NCBI GenBank assembly: GCA_013339895.1
Contig: JABACO010000012.1
Coordinates: forward strand, 472,665-536,664
Length of the DNA: 64,000 bases
Source: Ephydatia muelleri
Lineage: Eukaryota; Porifera; Demospongiae; Spongillida; Spongillidae
Reading direction: 5' to 3'
A program made the position numbers and the translations under genes. Under the pieces are notes generated by a model. The model worked only from the letters and a program-made list of their open reading frames with translations, did not search any database and was not told the origin of the DNA. Positions 24,376-36,036 of this stretch are shown piece after piece. Within the stretch, counting starts at the first letter, position 1. Each line of letters begins with the position of its first letter.

Positions 24376-27300
24376 AAACGGGATGATGTAATATACGCGT
24401 ACGCAAACTATGATATCATGTACGTGTTAACTACCGCATGTATAGATAGCGCAAGCTCACTCGTTGTTTTGCCAGCGTGCGCGTGCTATGCAAGCGTAAA
24501 TAGTGCCAGCTGCTAGTGCCAGCTGCTAGTGCCAGCTGCTAGTGCCAGCTGCTAGTGCCAGCTGCTACTTTGTATTGGATCATCTGGTTTCATCGAGCCT
24601 CAAGCAATGTCGAGCCAAAAGCGAAAACGAAGTGGAGCAGAGAACAGACAAGCCAAGTTGCAACGTCAATTAATCTCAAGTGTACAATCCGTACCAAGCA
24701 TAAAAGTTTTATGGTAATTGCATGCATGTGTATATGTATAAACATTTTCACTGAATATGCTGTTTATGATTATTATAGGGAGAAATCACCCAGCAGACAG
24801 TCCAGCAGAATATTACCGCAGGACTTTTGCTATTCCTTTGCTAGATTGCACTATTTCCGAACTGAATTCACGATTTTCATCTCTGTCCAGAACTGCATCC
24901 AAAGTTTTATACCTGCATGGTGCCCACAATAGCGGCGAACACGATTTGAACGATTTTGTATCGCTGTATGAGAAGGACCTGGTGGAAAAATACCTTTTGG
25001 ATCAAGAAATAACGCATTGGAAGCGAAAATGGGCGCAATGCTCCCTTGAAGAGCGTCCCGATTCCCTTGGTGCAGCGCTTCAGCAGTGCGACGAAGAGCG
25101 CTTCCAAACACATTTCGCCTCCTTAAGGTTTGTTGCACTCCCTATTACAAGCTGCACCTGTGAAAGGAGTTTCTCCACACTGCGCCGTCTGCGCAACTGG
25201 CTTCGATCATCTATGTCGCTTATCATCACTGGCACTCATGAATATACATTATGGTCACGCAGTTAATTACGACACAGCAGTTGAGCTATTTTTGAAAATG
25301 CACCCGAGAAAAATAGAGCTGTCAAATCTTATTTTAGAGTAAATGTATTGCATTATGCCAAAATGATTATTATACGTTACATCCAAAATGCCCCACCCCT
25401 TTTGGCCCCCCTGCATACTTGAGCCCCCCCCCCCCCCCCCCCCCCCTCTATAAGTGCTTGGGACGCCTCTGATGTACTATCCAAACGTGCAATGAGATAC
25501 ATGACATAAAGTCAAATTACATGACGACACGGTTTTACGGAGCAGGCAACGTTTCGAAGTATAGGGAATACGAGGCGTACCAAGGCGTCCAAGAATGTTG
25601 GATGGCCTCTGTAATAGTTACCTCCCGGCATATACATGTAGTGTGTGGAATGTACCGACATCACGTTGAGCTCCATGCTATAAGTAACATTTTGTATTGT
25701 TGATCACGCACTTGAATTATGGATGCCATTTGTGGTTCATTGCTGTTATGTAATTGTCAATTATTGTAGTTGAGTAATTACATGTACTCTTGCAGCATTT
25801 ACCCTAACTCCAATCAACACGACAGTATGCTCAAGATCAACAGTGCAGTTTGTGTGTTCTGCTACTGATGTGATCATTGTCTTCTATTCTCTGAACTCTA
25901 AGCCTATTCCACCTCTGCCTCCAAATGTCCATATCTTATCTCCAACAATCATTGGAGGAGCAGTGGTTGTTAATATGAGTATTTCCAATGCATCAGCTAA
26001 TGCAGTCATAACATGTTATGCTTATCTGGTGAATGGAACTGTGTTGACCAGAGCAGCTTACCTCACTGTACAAGGTACAGGTAGATGCACCCACATGCAT
26101 AAATACCTTGAGTCACACATATCTCTGAAATATCAGGTCCTCCATCTCCCACCACTAATCTCAACATTACTACATACAATGACACTGCCACTCTACTGGT
26201 CTGGGGACCACCCCCTGATGCCCAGTCCCCATCCCTCCTCTCCTATGCTGTGGTGATCGGGAATGGAAGTGGAGCACCAGTGTATAGTGAGACAGTGAGG
26301 GAGCCACAGTTGGTCATCACCACTCCAGACCCATGTGGCCATTATGAGGCAACTGTTACCCCAATGTGTGGAAGTATCACAGGTGTTCAGACCAGTCCTG
26401 TGAAGCTAGGAGGTGAGTGATATTAACCAACCTGCTAGCAAACATGTCTGTATTAAACTTCAGAGCTTCCACCTTCCATATCACATGACCAAGTCCACAC
26501 CTCTCTTGTATTTCTTCTGTCTCCAAGTGATAATGTGACTGTCAACATCAGTGTGCCAGTAAGTGTGAGGGATGTGCTTGTTACATGCATGCACAATGGA
26601 GATAAGTAGAGTAAATATTGTACTGTTAGAGCCCTAAGGATCGTCGCATTGGTATAGGGCCTGTTGAAGTAAATTCTTTTCCTAGGCTTCAAGTTCATCA
26701 GGGTATGGCATTGTAGTACATGCTAAAAGGTCATGCTAAAAGGTCATGCTATTCACACGTGGCGTGCTAATAGGTCTCGCAGACAGCTCAATTAGGATTA
26801 TTTGCCATATTTCGTTATGTAGAAGGTTTGCAAAATGAATTATATCTTTTTAAACAACTGCATATGGGACAGTTCACGAGAAAATTGCACCACTCATATA
26901 TTATAAAAATGTTATAAAAATGCATCACGTTTGCATCGCTATAACTTCCCAACGATTAACGCTATCGACATCCTATTTTCACCACTTCATACTACACCAT
27001 TTCTCTACAGTAAAATGCATTTTGGAGTCTTGGACTATATCCGTGCCGACGTTCCTACGTGCGATACCCCCTGGGGTTCAAAACTACCATATCTTCGTGT
27101 AGGAGCGGTCAAATCGCTTCAAATTCGGTATGTAGGTAGAGAGGTCCTATATCTATCGATTTGTTCTGTTCGTTAATTTTTATGCCATCTGTTACGGAGA
27201 TACAGTTGAATAAACTACGTGCACGTTTTCCCGCTTGATTCGCGCCAATGTAATAATCCCCGCCTCCCCATACATTGAGCGGAGCGCAATTTGCCCAAAT

Positions 27301-30053
27301 CATTGGCGCGAAACGAGCGCGAAAATGTGCACGTAGTTTGTTCAACTGTATCTCCGTAACGGATTGCATAAAAATTAACGAACAGAACAAATAGATAGAT
27401 ATAGGACCTCTCCACCTACAAACCGAATTTGAAGCGATTTGATTACTCCTACACGAAGATATGGTAGTTTTGAACCCCAGGGGGTATCGCACGTAGGAAC
27501 ATCGGCACGGATATAGTCCAAGACTCCAAAATGCATTTTACTGTAGAGAAATGGTGTAGTATGAAGTGGTGAAAATAGGATGTCGATAGCGTTAATCGTT
27601 GGGAAGTTATAGCGATGCAAACGTGATGCATTTTTATAACATTTTTATAATATATGAGTGGTGCAATTTTCTCGTGAACTGTCCCATATTATCTGGATTA
27701 GTGAAATTAAAATGAACCTTTAATTTCAAGAGCATCAACATGTTCTCCCTCCCTCTCCCTTCCCATATGGCACATGTGCACCTACATGCATGTTATTTTA
27801 GCTCTTTCGAAAGATGTGCTCTTACACTATGGTGGCTGCATCTGGATTTGAAGTGTTATCATTTTCTCATGTGAAGCTCCATTCACTATCAAATGAAGAC
27901 CAGCCCACCATTACTGTATCTTTACCTCCCAACAAACATTTCAATCTCACCATCACTGCATACAATGGTTATGGAAACACAAGTACTACTGTTGCCATAA
28001 GTACGTCTATTCTAGAGAAGACATTGTTACATATTGTGTGGTACATTTGATCATGTGCCACACATCCTTTCCTTGTAGGTACATTTGATGTTGTTGGTGT
28101 CTCCGTCAATACCTCATCTCCCATGGGACTGGTGTGTCTCTTCAACACTGGCTCACTGGCAAGGGGGTGTTTGGTGTATCTAACAGAGACAGACACAGGT
28201 GTAAAATACTGCAGAGTGGTTTGGAGATCATTGGACACACCAGACAACATGTCTTTATGTCCCTCCTCCAATGGTTCTCTGTGTACAGGGGTGTACTCAG
28301 TAGAGGTGTATGACATTGAGAGAGATGGGAGTGTGTCATCAGTACCAGCACTAGCTGGAGAGATTGTGACTGTGTTTGGACCATCTACTGTGTATGGACC
28401 TTCACTGGAGGATGGACATCACGTTACTTCATGTGAACTAGCAACCCACGATGGACCCTCTGTTATGCAAGAACCATCTCCCACATATGGATCACTTTCT
28501 ATTTTCTGTAAGTAGGAGCTGCTTATGTTGATGATATAATGTATGTGTTTGTTAGGCAATGGAATATTCCTGTTATACAAAAGAACTGATTGTTGTTATG
28601 GAAACCATTATTCAATGAATATGACATGTTTGTGAGCATATGTGCATGTCCACAGCACCTGTAACCTATGGGAAGCTAAGGTCTATCCCATGGGAGCCAT
28701 ACATATTCTACTATATTTATTCTACTTATTTAATGAAACATGGTTGCCACTGCATTGTGCAGAGTTGGCTGTGGTGTGTGCATTGCTAATGGTAGTATTG
28801 TTGCATCCTTCACATTGTATCATCGATTATTGGGGATAAAACCTATGATGTTATCGTTGAGTACAGCATCATAATTTCTATAAGTGACAAACCTGAATGA
28901 TGTTTAATGTAATTTCAGTCTTGCTGCTTTCATGTTGAGCATCATGTACAGCAAGGCATAGAAGTTTAGTGGTGCAATTATGTACTTTTTGATGTACTAA
29001 CATCACTAAAGAATACGCACACGGAGATCCATTTGATATGCCTATACTCTCGTACCCAGACTCACACCACAGCGGCGGATGGATTAAATCATGGCTAATT
29101 GATGTAATTTATCCAAAGCTGTGGCGTGGGTCTGTTGACGCGACTCCGTGCCATACATGTCCATTCACTAATTCAATGTTTCCAGGTTAAATGGTGTGGG
29201 CAGTTACAACGAGTCATAATATCTCATTTTCATCTTAGGATGACAATATAAAGTTTTCAGAATCATGACTAAAAATATGACTAAAAAAACTGGGGTGTCA
29301 TTACCTGAAGCAATGTACGGTCTATGTGTGCAATGTGAAAGCAAAGCTGATTAAAATACATTTATCAGCAAAGGTCAATATTACATTAACGAATGGTATA
29401 GTTGAGTAGGTGACCAATTATGAATGAAGTGCGGTACGGATTTATTTGGCTTATTTCCATGCCATGGTTACTTCATATACTGTAATAGGTTCCACTATAC
29501 ACAAAACCTGCTTGTAATTACAAAGAATTGAACAAGTATTTTAGTACATCAAGAGTAGCATGCAGTGACCAAATCTCTCTCTTGGAACAGCAGTTGGGGT
29601 TGGGGTTGGAGCAGGAGTAGGAGGAGCTGTGATGGTCACTGCTTTTGTTAGGATTCTGGTACTTTATCTTATCAAGATGAAGAAAGAGAAAACAAGTGCA
29701 CAAAAAGCAGGTTTGACCAGGTTTCTATAAATGAGCAGCATAGCAGCCCAATGCTTCTGTTCAGTAGGTATGAGTTCCATCATATGTTTGTTGTCAAATA
29801 AAGTTTGGAATAACTTTGCAATTAACATTAAGAATCCTGCTTCTCACCATATTAAAATGAATTACTAATATTCTTGATTTGTGATTATAGATAATAGAGT
29901 AACTAAATTATACTCATATTCTATTGTCTCTCAGATCCTCTGACAACACCAAATGCTGTGTATGGCATTGTAGTGAAGTGTTCTGATGATCCCACAACAG
30001 CTGATAATCCTGTTTATGGTGCTAGGATAGATGCTACCATGGAGACACGCTGA
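23744..30053 (+). CDS. Receptor family copy E: open Ig/FN3 type I membrane receptor
   Basis: Exons 23744-23801, 25796-26074, 26137-26412, 26464-26558, 27802-28000, 28079-28507, 29591-29710 and 29935-30053 join to 1,575 bases (524 aa plus stop), all in phase. Parts in order are signal peptide (MFAELISFWLYSFVIPGLC), Ig-like domain (QFVCSATDV, VITCYAYLV), FN3 (PPSPTTNLNI, WGPPPDAQS), split second FN3 (ELPPSISHDQ; LTITAYNGYGNTST), proximal domain (FDVVGVSVNTSSPMG), helix and a tail with NAVYGIVVK and NPVYGARID. Introns 1 and 4 hold a hAT-like element and an 828-bp palindrome but keep their splice ends. The helix has an arginine (TAFVRILVLYL) where A and F have methionine, which may impair it or pair it with another chain. 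Role inferred: surface receptor. Confidence 0.75.
24160..24306 (+). other. Conserved reading frame in intron 1 of copy E (first part)
   Basis: A frame reading GYGMRNLDRYHDSKVKVVTY and beyond is shared with F (32630-32922) and G (46370-46588). In E it is cut by the hAT-like element and resumes at 25472. It could be an alternative exon, but the signal exon joins the Ig exon in phase without it, acceptors before it are weak, and D lacks it. Confidence 0.35.
24307..25471 (+). mobile_element. Internally deleted hAT-like DNA transposon in intron 1 of copy E
   Basis: The insert is flanked by ATGTA (24302-24306 and 25472-25476; six bases if the shared C is counted), and the empty site is seen in F. 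Imperfect ends are cataggcggcccc and gggacgcctctg. It holds an N-terminal transposase start (MSSQKRKRSGAENRQAK, about 24606) and a C-terminal part at 24757-25340 with the hAT dimerisation signature (LPITSCTCERSFSTLRRL, then NWLRSSM). A frameshift near 25215 moves the end (NIHYGHAVN, HPRKIELSNL) to another frame. The catalytic middle is missing. Poly-C runs lie near both ends. This resembles zinc-finger-MYM-related hAT transposases. It is not autonomous. Confidence 0.75.
24501..24566. repeat. 15-bp direct repeat, unit gtgccagctgctagt
   Basis: Between four and five head-to-tail copies inside the hAT-like element. The unit contains the palindrome cagctg. Confidence 0.9.
26862..27689. mobile_element. 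828-bp near-perfect palindrome (foldback element) in intron 4 of copy E
   Basis: Two 389-base arms (26862-27250 and 27301-27689) are inverse complements with few differences, around a 50-base centre. The ends are atatgggacagttcacg and its complement. Intron 4 of F reads straight across the site (aacaactctggatt), so it is an insertion after duplication. Similar but older relatives lie at 39893, 53092 and 59446. Frames in the arms have no known domain. It is probably a nonautonomous foldback transposon. Confidence 0.85.
29049..29133. repeat. MITE-like inverted repeat in copy E, orthologous to 1198-1283
   Basis: Same ends (cgtacccagactca; gcgtgggtctg) and same intron position as in copy A. It is carried along by gene duplication. 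Confidence 0.5.
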
Positions 30054-30450
30054 CTTGTACACTGTGGCAGCTTTGATTTACACCAAGTGTATCGTTTGAG
30101 TGGACAACTCAATGCTATATGCGATGTATGATCAATGCTAGTGCTTATTTCTCAAGATCTGCACATGTATGCATTTTTGGACCACACTATGATGAACAAA
30201 AAAGGATTGCACTCTAAGTGCGGGAGTGATTTACTGGTCACATTCAACGTGCTCTCTATTTTAATGTTAACAATCTGCATGGGAATCTATTAATTCTAAT
30301 AATATGTGATTATCAGTTGCATGAGCTTTTCTTGAAATTACGGCTGCCAACTGCATGCTATAGCCATCACTACTAATAGAACTATTGAATATTGGTACAC
30401 CTCTTCCTCATATCCTCATTCACAGTGTACAAGTATTCTCTGATTTGTGA

Positions 30451-30939
30451 TTGCATGAGCTCTTATTGATATTGCGACCGCCAACTGATTCAAGGGCGTG
30501 CTGTAGCTATCAGTTTATAGCTCAATGTTGGCGTGAGGGGTTGGCAAAAATTGTTGACGGGAGGAAAACCAAATCTCGTACAAAAGTATCTGCAGAAGCT
30601 GTACAGTACCGTCTAACAGTACAATATGCTGAAGGACTTATACGATTATCTGAAGTTCCTGTTGTTGCACAAGTACTTGCAGTATACCAAAACATTGGTT
30701 AAAACAAGAATCAGCTACCTAAGAAACGCGGTAGGTCAGAGGTGAGTGATAATAGTGGCAGGAATAAACGCCAGAAGCTTGCAAGATCCTTTTCAGACAT
30801 ACACTGGCACACAGAGGACCTGACCCATTTGAAGGTGCCTTTGCTAAAAATGCACCTTAAAGAGCACATGCTCAAGACCTCTGGCAACAAAGCAGACTTA
30901 ATAGAACGCATACATGAGCATCTGAATAGTATTGTATAG
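30451..30939 (+). pseudogene. SAP-domain protein fragment with an in-frame stop
   Basis: One frame runs from 30451 to 30939 with a single TAA at 30700-30702. The C-terminal part (LTHLKVPLLKMHLKEHMLK, then GNKADLIERIHEHL) fits the SAP motif, a helix-extended-helix DNA-binding fold in nuclear and chromatin proteins. Before it is a basic stretch (KKRGRSEVSDNSGRNKRQK) resembling a nuclear localisation signal, and upstream a region with WREGLAKIVDGRKTKSRTK that I do not recognise. It begins where the shared 3' flank of copy E ends, so it may have been brought in by rearrangement. It may be a nonsense-mutated gene or an exon pair with a very short intron. Confidence 0.5.
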
Positions 30940-31131
30940 AATTGACTGAAGTAAACAGTTGCAAACATTTAATTGCATTGCAAAGCTGACTTTTGAAACG
31001 CAAACTGTTCATGAAATTTTACCCTTAGCTTCTAGTCTCCTTCATATAGGGTGTTTATGTAGATACTGAGGATAAAATGAACCCATGTACTTGCCTGGGT
31101 ATTCCCATCAGTTTTAATTTCAGCATACACA

Positions 31132-31343
31132 TACACTCTCACACACACACACACACACTAACACTAAATTAAAGCTAGCACTCTCGCAGAAACACATGCA
31201 CGCAACCGCGCATGTATGGCACACACATACACACACACGCACACACATACACACACGCACACACATACACACACGCACACACATACACACGCACACACAT
31301 ACACACACGCACACACATACACACACGCACACACATACACACC
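31132..31343. repeat. CA-rich microsatellite
   Basis: Mostly cacacatacacacacg units; frames through it are artefacts. Confidence 0.95.
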
Positions 31344-31790
31344 AATACGATTCGCTAGCACGCGTATACGTACGTACATATAGTACCGCTACGAAAGGCA
31401 ATTCATCAAGGCGTGGTCATTTTGAGCGGTCTGGGAACTACAACCACAGCTTCACCTAGGGGTTTTAAGAGTTCCAGAGTCATTTATAGCGCGAATGCAA
31501 CAGATTTTTGTTTTAGATATGGGAAACTACAATAGAGTAGTGTTGGTGGCCTGTGAGAACGCAGAAGAAAAAAGTGTACACTTTTGAGCAAACCGCTTAA
31601 CCTGCTCCATTTGGCATCATATTGTGCCTCAACATCGGCATATAAGAACTTCATAAACCCGAATACTTTCGTTCAAAGGGTAGCTCTAACGTATTTAATA
31701 AACACATTATGACTAAGCCTATTGGCGACAACTTTTTTATGTGGCATTTCACACTTTTGGCTTGTTTTTATATCATTCTTTCATGGACCG
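31344..31790. other. Spacer, no recognisable gene
   Basis: Unique-looking sequence before the shared 5' block of copy F. I see no domain or repeat. Confidence 0.4.
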
Positions 31791-31914
31791 CGTGTTAATA
31801 TTATTACAAATGTGTGCATTGATTGTGTATTTGAATTATTATTGAAAAGTATACTCTCTTAATTGGATTGTGTTTAGCTGTTTCCTGCGAAAATTATTAT
31901 TATCATTTTCATAG

Positions 31915-32246
31915 CTGCAGCCTGCAAATGGTGTATATGTCCACAAGCTTAAGTCTGGTCAAGGGCTGCTGCTGGTAGCTGGTCTGGTGCGAGGATTGTC
32001 ATGGCTGACGCCACTACCAGCTTTCCACTGAACACTGATCCCGAATGAGAGAAAGATTCAACAAGAGCATTTATTTCTGAGGGTTTTGTGCCATGCAACC
32101 ACATCTCCACCATGAGTGCAAGTGATTGAATGTTGTCCTATATTATAGATTTGTTTGTTTGTTGTTCGTACTATGCACACACATATATAGAAGTGTGTAT
32201 GTGTAAGAATGCTATTTATAGCTTTTCTGTACTTGGAACCTCCAGA
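31915..32246 (+). promoter_or_regulatory. Shared 5' flank and candidate core promoter of copy F
   Basis: Close match to 23410-23743, including gctatttatagc about 35 bases before ATG. Small deletions lie near the start codon. Confidence 0.45.
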
Positions 32247-35200
32247 ATGTCCATCTCATTTTGGGTTTACTCCTTTGTGATACCTGGACTCTGCAGTAAG
32301 TGATGTGCTTCAATTTAATTCAGTGCTATATAGGGATGGGGAAAGGGTGAGAACACTAGCAACAACTGACTTTCTAACAACTGGCATGTTGAGGCAGGTA
32401 GCCGGTAAAGCCGTGGTCGCGGGGACGCAAAGCAACGCAGAGCGTCGTACATGTAGTTAAGCATGATTTCGGCTTGCTCGTGTTCCTAACTGATCTACAA
32501 TTCTAAGACGCAAAACAACACATATATATTCATCCGATTGTGGCGCATATAGCCTTCGTAACTCTGCTAACTTAGTAGATCAGCATCCAAAACAGGTCTT
32601 ACTTTGTAAAAAGGAAATATGATATTTGGAGGGGGTACTGATTAGTAGCTATGGCATGAGAAACCTCAATTGCTACCACGATTCAAAAGTGAAAGTAGTG
32701 ACGTATAATGACCCGCGGCACAATATTAATTCTGTCGAATCAAGGTACATCACCCGCATGCGATATGAGTATGGCGTTCTTATTCGTTTCAATGGCAAAT
32801 ACACATTCGCATGGAACGAAAACAATTCATGTACTATCCAAACGTGCAATGAAATACATGACATCAAGTCAAATTACATGACGTATGCGTTTTACGGAGC
32901 AGGCAACGTTTCGAAAGTATAGGGAATACGAGGCGTACCAAAGCGTCCAAGAATTTTGGATGGCCTCTGTAATAGTTTATCTCCCGGCATATGCATGTAG
33001 TGTGTGGAATGTACCGACATCACGTTGAGCTCCAAGCTATAAGTAACATTTTGTATTGTTGATTTGTTCACGCACTTGAATTATGGATGCCATTTGTGGG
33101 GGTTAATATTGCTGTTGTGTAATTGTATATTATTCTAGTTGAGTAATTACATGTACTTTTGTAGCATTCACCCTAACTCCAATCAACACCACGGTATGCT
33201 CAAAATCAACAGTGCAGTTTGTGTGTTCTGCTACTGATGTGACCATTGTCTCCTATTCTCTGAACTCTAAGCCTATTCCACCTCTGCCTCCAAATGTCTA
33301 TATCTCAGCTTCAACAGTCATTGGAGGAGCAAGAATTGTTAATATGAGTATTTCAAATGCATCAGCTAATGGAGTCATAACATGTCGTGCTTATCTGGTG
33401 AATGGAACTGTGTTGACCAGAACAGCTTACCTCACTGTACAAGGCACAGGTAGATGCGCCCACATGTATAAATGCATTGAGTCACACATATCAGGTCCTC
33501 CATCTCCCACCACTAATCTCACCATTACAACATACAATGATACTGCCACTATACTGGTCTGGGGACCACCCTCTGATGCCCAGTCCCCATCCCTCCTCTC
33601 CTATGCTGTGGTGATCAGGAATGGAAGTGGAGCACCAGTGTATAGTGAGACAGTGAGGGAGCCACAGTTGATCATCAACACTCCAGACCCATGTGGCCAT
33701 TATGAGGCAACTGTTACCCCAATATGTGGAAGTATCACAGGTGCTCAGACCAGTCCTGTGAAGCTAGGAGGTGAGTGACATTATTTTAACCAACCTGCTA
33801 ACAGACCTGTCTGTATTAAACTTTAGAGCTTCCACCTTCCATATCACATGACCAAGTCCACACCTCTCTTGTATTTCTTCTGTCTCCAAGTGATAATGTG
33901 ACTGTCAACATCAGTGTACCTGTAAGTGTGAGGGATGTGCTTGTTACATGCATGCACAATGGAGAAATGCAGAGTTAGAATAGTATTGTTCAGGGCCCTA
34001 AGGGTCATCACATTGGTACGAGACCTGTTTATGAACTACATCATTTCATACGCATGGCTTCGAGTTCATCCATGTATGGATTAGACATAGTAGGTCATGC
34101 TAACAAGACATGCTATCACATGCCAGTAGTCTCGCAGACTGCTCCAAGTAGGATTATTTGCCATATTTCATTATGTAGGAGATTTGCAAAATGAATATGC
34201 CTTTTTAAACAACTCTGGATTACCGTAATTGAATTGAACCTTTAATTTCAAGAGCATCAACATGTTCCCCTCCCCTCTCCCTTCCCATATTGCACATGTG
34301 CACCTACATGAATACTGTTTTAGGTCTTTGGAATGATGTGCTCTTACACTATGGTGGCTGCATCTGGATTTGAAGTGTTATCATTTTCTCATGTGAAGCT
34401 TCATTCAGTATCACATGAAAAACAGCCCACCATTATTGTATCCTTACCTCCCAACAAACACTTCAATCTCACCATCACTGCATACAATGGTTATGGAAAA
34501 ACAAGTACTGCTGTTGTCATAAGTAAGTCTATTCTAGAGAAGACATTGTGGTACATTTGATCATGTACACACATCCTTTCCTCGTAGCTACATTTGATGT
34601 TGTTGGTGTCTCTGTCAACTCCTCATCTCCCATGGGACTGGTGTGTCTCTTCAACACTGGCTCACTGGCCAAAGGGTGTTTGGTATATCTAACAGACACA
34701 GACACAGGTGCAACATACTGCAGAGTGGTTTGGAGATCATTGGACACACCAGACAACATGTCTTTATGTCCCTCCTCCAATTGTCTACTGTGTACAGGGG
34801 TGTACTCAGTAGAGGTGTATGACATTGAGAGAGATGGGAGTGTGTCATCAGTACCAGCACTAGCTGGAGAGATTGTGACTGTGTTTGGACCATCTACTGT
34901 GAATGGACCTTCAGTTGAGGATGGACATCATGTTACTTCATGTGAGCTATCAACCCACTATGGACCCTCTGTTATGCAAGAACCATCTCCCACATATGGA
35001 TCACTTTCTTTTTCTGTAAGGAGGAGCTGCTTATGTTGATGATATAATGTATGTGTTTGTTAGGCAATGGAATATTCCTGTTATACAAAAGAACTGATTG
35101 TTTATATGGAAACTATTATTTAATGAAAGTGACATGTTTGTGAGCATATGTGCATTTCCACAGCATCTGTGGCAGATGGGAAGCTACGATTTCACTAAGG

Positions 35201-35762
35201 GGCCCATACATAGATTGAAGGGTTGAAGGTTAAACCAAATGTCTCTGTTGGGACAGCCGTTGGCATTGGTATTGGAGCAGGAGTAGGAGGAGCTGTGATG
35301 GTCACTACTTCTTTTATGATTCTGGTACTTTGTTTCATCAAAATGAAGAAAGAGAAAACAAGTGCACAAAAAGCAGGTTTGACCAGGTTTCTATAAATGG
35401 GCTGCTATCAATGCTTCTGTTCAGTAAGTACGAGTTCCATGATATGTTTGTTGTCAAATGAAGTTTGGAATTTTGCGATTAGAATGAAGATGAGATGTGC
35501 AAATAAATAACTTTGCAATTAGAATTGAGAATCCAGCTTATTAGTGATACCATATTGCAATGAATTACTAATATACTTGTTTGGTGATTATAAGATTTTA
35601 CCTTCAGTAAGATAAGTTATACTAGCATTCTGTTCTCTCTCAGATCCTTTGACAACATCAAATGCTGTGTATGGCATTGTAGTGAAGTGTTCTGACGATC
35701 CCACAACAGCTGATAATCCTGTTTATGGTGCTAGGATAGATACTACCATGGAGACACGCTGA
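32247..35762 (+). CDS. Receptor family copy F: near-intact, membrane helix lost by a 1-base deletion
   Basis: Exons 32247-32295, 33165-33443, 33495-33770, 33827-33921, 34324-34522, 34588-35015, 35257-35376 and 35644-35762 match E one for one. The proximal exon is 428 bases, not 429: a run reads ctttctttttctg where E has ctttctattttctg. Splicing at the conserved donor then shifts the helix exon and meets a stop within about ten codons, so the product would be secreted. The donor after the Ig exon is GC, not GT. A GT donor six bases on keeps phase, and the 51-base intron has no stop if retained. The signal is MSISFWVYSFVIPGLC. The helix and tail exons themselves are open (TTSFMILVLCFIKM; NAVYGIVVK, NPVYGARID). 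If the deletion is a sequencing error, the gene encodes 521 aa. Confidence 0.7.
32630..32922 (+). other. Conserved reading frame in intron 1 of copy F
   Basis: About 97 codons reading SSYGMRNLNCYHDSKVKVV, then RYEYGVLIRFNGKY and NSCTIQTCNE. It is the longest intact version of the intron-1 frame. It has several conserved tyrosines and a CTIQTC pair. Coding status is unproven. Confidence 0.35.
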
Positions 35763-36036
35763 CTTGTACACTGTGGCAGCTTTGATTTACGCCAAGTGAA
35801 TCGTTTGAGTGGACAACTCAATTCTATATGCAATGTATGATCAATGCTAGTGCTTATTTCTCAAAAAGTGCACATGTATGCATTATTGGACCACACTATG
35901 ATGAATGAATAAGGATTGCACTATAAAGTGCTGGAGTGATGTACTGGTCACCTTCAACATTCTCTCTATTTATGTTGGCAATGAGGGAATCTTTCTAATA
36001 ATATGTGACCTAATTACCAGTTGCATGAGCTGTTAT

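Noticed and set aside
26931..27620. Matching 81-codon frames on both strands (HRYNFPTINAIDILF)
   Set aside because: They are the two arms of the palindrome. No known domain, and relatives elsewhere do not keep the frame.
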